Source of the DNA: Spizellomyces punctatus DAOM BR117 | Lineage: Eukaryota > Chytridiomycota > Chytridiomycetes > Spizellomycetales > Spizellomycetaceae | Direction of reading: 5' to 3' | DNA: 64,000 nt | NCBI RefSeq assembly: GCF_000182565.1 | Contig: NW_015971560.1 | Coordinates: forward strand, 1-64,000 | Part shown: positions 58,456-64,000 of the stretch, piece by piece | Layout of the letters: every line of letters starts with the position of its first letter | How positions within the stretch are numbered: the first letter of the stretch is position 1 | The notes under the pieces: generated by a model | What the model saw: only the letters and a program-made list of their open reading frames with translations | The model's database searches: none | What the model was told of the DNA's origin: nothing | Position numbers and translations under genes: made by a program

Positions 58456-59412
58456 AGAATTCGCCCGCATTTTTTAATTAGCGATCTGGAAAGTTTTTGG
58501 CCATGCAGGGTTTCGATATATGGCGGACTTGCATGAAGAGTAGTTGATCGATTTGAACAAAAATGGCTGCTTTGTTTTGTTGCATGCCTTGGAAAGATGC
58601 ATTGGCAAATATATGAACAATAGTGTGGTAACCTGTTTCAACGATCTTTTTATGAATTTTGCTTCATATCACATATCACGTATTCCGCTTGTTCATTGCG
58701 GTGAACAAGAGAAAAAAGGCAGACAGATCCCCTTTGTGTATCTGATGTGATAGAACATACGCCAAACCAGCACAGGAAATGCCAAGTACGGCCCAGCAAA
58801 TCCATTTTTTGAAGCCAGGATGTTTGAGCGAATACCATAGCGTGATATCAACGTAAGTACCGTAAGGTTAGTAGTGCGCAATCTTCGTACCAATAGGACT
58901 TCTAGGTAGGCAACCGCAATGGAACTCCACGGATTGCTGCCGCATATTCAACAATTCTAGGTGCAATAATCTTTGCGTTGTGACGAACGCGTCCAATACG
59001 CGCTTGGTAATCAGATACATACCGCGTTTCGCGTTTCTCGCGCGGTCTTCCATATTCTTCGTGTTCTTTGTGTTTTCGCGCTCGCGCCTTTGAAAACTCT
59101 ACACGTGCGTGACAACAGTTCTACACGTTCCCGACGCTCAAGCATAAAAAGGGGACTGCTCACCCTTCTCCCCGCACCCGAGCCGACCGCATATTTTGCA
59201 AATCGAGAAACAGCGACTCCATTCATTGTGGACAAACATTGTGAGTATTTTTGTTGCAGCACGGATTGTATTTATCATCTTTTACAGGAAATGCGCAACC
59301 CACGAACGCCAACCAATCTATTTACACGAGTTGAAACTCTCTCCTCCACCTGCAAATAACGCTACTATTCTCTCTTTCCACGCACAAAGTGTTCGTTTTC
59401 CTCTTTCAAATG
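58456..59412. promoter_or_regulatory. intergenic region with a promoter-like block and a spliced-looking short transcript
   Basis: From 59010 the plus strand is CT-rich. A CATAAAAAGGGG element (59143-59154) is followed by a good intron signature: donor GTGAGT near 59239 and acceptor ATCTTTTACAG near 59287. Directly after the acceptor an ATG opens a 22-codon frame (MRNPRTPTNLFT...) that ends at 59359. No longer protein can be built. It may be an untranslated leader, a tiny peptide gene or coincidence. Nothing is seen at 58460-59000. Confidence 0.4.
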
Positions 59413-59788
59413 TCATTCCTCCTCCGTGTCTTCTTGGTCGCCATCTTTGTCGTCGCTCACGATATCCTCGTTATCCTCTTTACCGACCTCTTTACGAAGC
59501 GTTCTCCAATGACTGCCGAGTAGCTTGTGGTCCACACCTCTGAGCTTGTTAAAGATCTCCGCGATTTTGAGCCAGTTTGTGCCATGCTCTGCGACGAGGG
59601 ATTTGATGAGATCGTCCTCGTCCTTTGTCCAAGAGCGATTTGGTGCCCTCTGTGTTCAACAAGAGTTTTTGAGAGAAGGTCAAAAGGAACAAGGCAAGTG
59701 TCGACATGGTTGTTACCTTTTTCTTTTGGGGGCCATTTTCTTCGGCTGCACCGCTGTTTGTGGGCGGGTTGATTTTGCGTTTTGCCAT
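59413..59788 (-). CDS. small single Myb/SANT-domain protein
   Basis: Two exons (59717-59788 and 59413-59649) with a 67-nt intron (donor GTAACA, acceptor TTGAACACAG) join to 103 codons, 102 residues. The first 24 residues are basic (MAKRKINPP...PQKKK). The Myb/SANT domain follows: RSWTKDEDDLIKSLVAEHG, NWLKIAEIFN, and a third helix in LLGSHWRTLRKE, with Trp residues at the expected helix positions. The tail is acidic (DDKDGDQEDTEEE). Such single-repeat proteins bind DNA or histone tails; a small size with basic and acidic ends suggests an accessory chromatin factor. Without splicing the frame is lost, which is why this gene is easy to miss. Function beyond the domain is unknown. Confidence 0.75.
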
Positions 59789-60486
59789 GGCAGGGACAAT
59801 GGTAAGTTAAAAACAATGTTTGGGACTTGATGAAAGCAATGCTTGACTTTGCAGATGAAGCGAACGATGGAAAGGGTAAGCTATAGATAGCTGGGCAATG
59901 CACAAATGTGAAATCAAGCTTATTGAGCCAAGTCACGTTCTGACAACTGCTGCCCAAAAAGACTGCCCGCCCCGGTCGGGAAGCTACACACTAGTCAACT
60001 GAGTCACATTTGGCAAAAGAAGCTTTTACCACTCTTTTGCACAGATGAATACATGTTAGGGACATGGTGTCTGGATGAGGCTACACATCTCGTGCGCTTC
60101 TGATGAGGATCGCATTGAAAAGATGGGAATGAAACCAAAACGCACGAGCATCGTTTTCCATACGTCTTTGCCCAATCCTCCTTCCTCAACATGCATCAGA
60201 CTGTTCAAGCTTCGGGCGATGATTACGCTAATCATTGCATAAGCATATTACCATATTTTGTCCGAAAGATAAACGAGGAAAACACGGCCCGAGTGTTGCC
60301 ATGGTAATAAACCAATATCGGATAAAATCGGATGTTATTATGTAAATAGAGCCAATGAATGGAATGAGTGGCGAGGGTCACGGAAAAAAAAACAGGTATT
60401 TGAAGCAGCCAACGTATTTCAAGCCTTTTCTTCCTTTCACCTTCCAAACTCTTCCCTCCTCCTTTCCCCATCAGAAACCAAACGCA
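59789..60486. promoter_or_regulatory. upstream region of the ADP/ATP carrier
   Basis: Divergent region between the Myb gene and the carrier. A CT-rich block (60422-60478) immediately precedes the carrier ATG, as in highly expressed fungal genes. No other gene seen. Confidence 0.5.
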
Positions 60487-61813
60487 ATGGCTGAGAAGAA
60501 GAACGACACCAAGTCCTTTGCCATCGATTTCCTCATGGGTGGTGTGTCCGCCGCTGTCTCCAAGACGGCTGCTGCCCCCATTGAGCGTGTCAAGCTTCTC
60601 ATCCAGGTGAGTATCGCAAACAGAGTTGGAAGTGGGTGGACTGTCCACCGGTATCTAGCACAACGCGTGGAATGGAATGAGCAAGTATCCACGTCGCCAA
60701 GCTGGCGTCGGCAAGATGAGAGAGCATCTGTCCATCTGTGTTACGCGTTGCTGCAGCCTACCCGTGCTGTCCTGTTGACGAAATTTGGCTTGAACATAAA
60801 TTCTGACCTTGTTTTCTTTTGGTCAACAGAACCAGGATGAGATGATCAAGCAGGGCCGCTTGTCTTCCCCCTACAAGGGTATCGGTGACTGCTTCTCCCG
60901 TGTCATCAAGGAGGAGGGTACTGGTTCATTGTGGCGTGGAAACTTGGCCAACGTTATCCGGTACTTCCCTACCCAGGCCTTGAACTTTGCGTTCAAGGAC
61001 TACTTCAAGAGGATGTTCGGTTTCAAGAAGGACAAGGACGGTTACTGGAAGTGGTAAGCAGTTGCGATATGACGTGTTATATTGTATGTATCGGATTAGT
61101 TCATTGACGTTGGGATGTACAGGTTCGCTGGTAACCTTGCCTCTGGTGGTATGGCCGGTGCCTCCTCCCTCTTCTTCGTGTACTCGCTCGACTACGCGCG
61201 TACCCGTTTGGCCAACGACAACAAGTCTGCCAAGAAGGGTGGTGAGCGTCAATTCAACGGTCTCATTGACGTCTACCGCAAGACCCTCGCCACCGACGGT
61301 GTTGCTGGTCTCTACCGTGGTTTCGTCATCTCCTGCGTTGGTATTGTCGTGTACCGTGGTCTCTACTTTGGTCTTTACGACTCTATCAAGCCTGTTGTAA
61401 GTTGAGAAGCCGCCCTTTTTATGTGAAGGCTGTTCGCTCTTTTGGTTTGCTTGTTGGAATTTTGGATACTGATATTTGCCGTTCTACTTTACCAGGTTCT
61501 CACTGGTAACCTCCAGAACAACTTCCTTGCTTCCTTCCTTCTTGGTTGGGGTATCACCATCGGTGCTGGTCTTGCATCGTACCCCATCGACACTGTCCGT
61601 CGTCGTATGATGATGACATCTGGTGCTGCCGTCAAGTACCGCAGCTCTGCTCACGCCTTTGCTGAGATTGTCAAGAACGAGGGTACCAAGTCCTTGTTCA
61701 AGGGTGCTGGTGCTAACATTCTTCGTGCCGTCGCTGGTGCTGGTGTGCTCTCTGGTTACGACCAGCTTCAGATCCTCTTGTTCGGAAAGAGCTACGGATC
61801 TGGCTCTGGTTAA
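60487..61813 (+). CDS. AAC: mitochondrial ADP/ATP carrier
   Basis: Four exons (60487-60606, 60830-61053, 61123-61396, 61496-61813) join to exactly 312 codons, 311 residues. It exchanges cytosolic ADP for matrix ATP across the inner mitochondrial membrane. Three mitochondrial-carrier repeats are visible, with [16 protein letters not shown] and [11 protein letters not shown]. The RRRMMM signature is diagnostic for ADP/ATP carriers. A short N-terminus ([11 protein letters not shown]) without a cleavable presequence is normal. Codon use is strongly biased toward C-ending codons compared with its neighbours, consistent with high expression. Intron 1 is longer (223 nt) than the others. Confidence 0.96.
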
Positions 61814-62625
61814 GCGGAGGAGCGGGAGAGAGTGAGATAGGATAATTTAGCATTGCGCTTGTTTAGGCCCCATTTAGAAATACACGTTTAACACATTATA
61901 TACCTAGTTGATATCTAACACGACAGATGGGCAGGCATCTCATACGACTTGGCCAAAGGCAAAAGTTGGGTATTTAAAAACAAGACGAGCATATTTCCCC
62001 AAGTGTTTTCTCCCAACATTTCGCTAGTGATTTGCATGAAGCCTCACTTTCCATATCTTGGTTTAAACTCCTTTGTGACGCATATGGTGATCTCCACAAG
62101 TCAAAAGTGCACATGCATCTCTCCATCTAAAACCACAATGATTACATGCTGCTAATGCCCAAAAGCTAAAATCACAGAATGCATCTCAAAAGTTGTTGAA
62201 ATGAAAGGCCGAAATTTAAGGTCGTGCACGTGACTTACCGCAGTGTGGCGCCATTCGTTCGCCCGCCTGTTTCAGCCTTGGGCTTTTGTCTCCACACACA
62301 CAAGCAGGTTTTGCATGATTGGCATGCCACATTGCGAATAGACACACACTAGGGCCACTTACTGCCTGACAAAGGCATTCTGGAAAGGGTCGCAGAGAGT
62401 TTAGTCAACGAACGGCGTGGGTTCACAATCCAAACGAGCAAAGGGTGGGTCCGTGTGCTTTTGAATTGTGATCACCCACGGGCTTTTCCATGTTTACGTT
62501 AGTTTTCCTCTGGAGCAGACGCAGAAAGTCTTGTTCAAAGCACCCATTTCAACGCTGACGGAATTCGTGTTGGCTTCTTGATTCCTCTGTCCCATTTTGT
62601 TGTCACCATTTAGAATCTCACTACA
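61814..62625. promoter_or_regulatory. intergenic region before the P4-ATPase
   Basis: No gene seen. It should contain the P4-ATPase promoter and probably its first exon, because the coding frame at 62626 is preceded by an in-frame stop and an intron acceptor (CACTACAG or CATTTAG). The initiating ATG was not found with confidence. Confidence 0.45.
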
Positions 62626-64000
62626 GTGGCGTACCCAAACGATTCCCGTCGACCTTGGCAACAACTGTCATCTTCTTCGCCTGTGCCACGCGACAGTACA
62701 GCCTCGGAAGCTTCTTCGAACTACGAAGACCAGCCATACGTCCCGGAGCAGTACCCAGCTCCATACACTCTTACTAATCCGCCGCATTCCCGCTATCCAA
62801 CGGACGCCACAATGATGATGGAGGAGATTGATCTGCATGATCGGCAAAGGGGCGGGGTACCGCAGGGTGCGACCTCGGTGACAATCTCGGATCCAGAGGC
62901 AAAACCTTCAAAGATGGCCTCGGATCCGATGGGTACCGGTGGGCCACCTGCTGATGATGAGGGAAATGGTAAGCTGCTGATGAATATGTGAGAGCGCTAT
63001 GGGATGAGGAAGATGGTGGATACTCAATGGATTTGAAATCAACGTGTCTGATTCGGTATCCCTCTCCTTTTTCCGTTTCAAGGTACATTGAGTAGAGCAG
63101 CAACAGCAATCGGCAACTTCATGTCAACACTAGAACGGGGCGGGGGACAAAAGGAGGAAGAGCGAATCATTTATCTTAACGATCCAATAAAGAACTCGCA
63201 GAGCAAATACTTGCATAATAGCATCTCGACCGCAAAGTATAATCTCGTCACATTTTTACCCAAATTCTTGGCCGAACAATTCTCGAGATATGCAAATTTG
63301 TTCTTTTTGTTTACTGGCATTATCCAGGTGGGTACAATTCTGTTTCGCCTGATAATTGCGTCCAACAATAGCTGACTGGTCATTCCAAAGCAAATCGGCG
63401 ACCTTTCTCCAACTTCTAAATTCGGTACCCTCGTCCCTCTGGGCATCGTGCTTTTTGCATCAGGAGTCAAAGAAGTGGTAGAAGATACAAAGCGACATCG
63501 GCAGGATGCGGAAGTGAATGCACGATTTGTAAAGTGTTTAAAAGGATCCGAGTTTGTACCGAAGCGGTGGCGAGAGGTTCAGGTTGGGGATATTGTAAGG
63601 ATTGAGAATGGAGAGTTCTTTCCGGCGGATTTGATCCTGCTTAGTTCAAGTGAGCCGGACGCGTTGTGTTATATTGAGACTAGTAATTTGGATGGGTGAG
63701 CAATTTTGTCTTGGGCTCCTCTGGTCTTTGATGGAGAATCTGAACATTGCTGTTCTGTTTTCAGAGAAACGAACTTGAAGATTCGCCAGGGTCTGACAGA
63801 GACCGCCGATGTCCTTACCCCTGAGGCTGTTGCTCGACTACATGGTGAGTAGAAGCCTTCGCCCGCGTCGGCACTAGCCAACTACGTTGCCTTGGACTTA
63901 CATACTATCCACCTCACAGGATTGATAAAGTCAGAGCAACCAAACAACAGCCTTTACACGTACGAAGGACTCTTGCGATTGGGAAACAAGTCCATTCCGC
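62626..64000 (+). CDS. P4-ATPase, aminophospholipid flippase (Drs2/Dnf type), 3' end outside window
   Basis: Partial gene, both ends uncertain or missing. The N-terminal ~115 residues are polar and disordered. A conserved flippase start follows: RIIYLNDP, then SKYLHNSISTAKYNLVTFLPKFLAEQFSRYANLFFLF, the first membrane helix. The actuator region has FPADLILLSSSEPD, and TSNLDG is joined across an intron to ETNLK, the DGET motif that marks P4-type ATPases. The phosphorylation site DKTGT lies to the right of the window. Introns occur near 62969-63083, 63328-63392, 63697-63764 and 63845-63920. Flippases move phosphatidylserine and related lipids to the cytosolic leaflet of Golgi and plasma membranes. 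Drs2-like is my preferred subgroup from the segment FLPKFLAEQFSRYANLFF, but the subgroup is not secure. Confidence 0.88.

Overview
The window is nuclear DNA of a filamentous or zoosporic fungus. It carries a chitin synthase, a chitin deacetylase with chitin-binding modules, an ENA-type alkali-cation ATPase, the RNA helicase Ski2, a Mim2-like mitochondrial protein and an ADP/ATP carrier. Genes are split by many short GT-AG introns (mostly 46-95 nt, a few near 30-45 nt) with CTNAC/CTGAC branch sites. Several features suggest an early-diverging fungus (chytrid or mucoromycete grade) rather than an ascomycete. These are a short chitin synthase without a cytochrome b5 domain, a CBM18-rich deacetylase, a polytopic class 3 lipase and an orphan PD-(D/E)XK-like protein. 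The lineage is an inference, not something the sequence proves.

Layout. 1-3.0 kb: 5' part of an adenylate-forming reductase (minus), running off the left edge. 5.2-6.6 kb: Pro/His-rich C2H2 zinc-finger protein (minus). 8.6-10.0 kb: BBE-like FAD oxidoreductase (minus). 11.3-13.9 kb: membrane-bound class 3 lipase (plus). 14.3-22.4 kb: a cell-surface block of kelch receptor-like protein (minus), chitin synthase (minus) and, divergently, chitin deacetylase (plus). 22.4-26.5 kb: tandem duplication of an unrecognised multi-exon gene. 26.6-28.4 kb: Q-rich single-pass membrane protein (minus). 29.3-31.8 kb: orphan nuclease-like gene (plus), followed by three palindromic repeats. 32.5-33.5 kb: NTF2-like protein. 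34.1-37.4 kb: ENA-type ATPase. 37.8-38.9 kb: a probable gene relic. 38.9-42.0 kb: large disordered protein (minus). 42.9 kb: Mim2-like protein. 43.6-49.7 kb: Ski2 (minus). 50.1-54.3 kb: gene-poor DNA built of diverged tandem repeats. 55.0-58.5 kb: WD40 protein. 59.4-59.8 kb: small Myb/SANT protein (minus). 60.5-61.8 kb: ADP/ATP carrier. 62.6 kb to the right edge: P4-ATPase (partial).

How the genes fit together. The chitin synthase and chitin deacetylase start only 865 bp apart on opposite strands. They could be co-expressed so that new chitin is deacetylated to chitosan, and the kelch membrane protein lies next to them. Most other genes are ordinary housekeeping genes with no evident joint pathway. 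The least explained parts are the tandem orphan genes, the nuclease-like gene with its downstream palindromes, the decayed gene at 38 kb and the satellite-like region at 50-54 kb. Exon joins were made by eye; where stated, the joined exons give an uninterrupted frame whose length is a multiple of three. I saw no tRNA, rRNA or CRISPR array.
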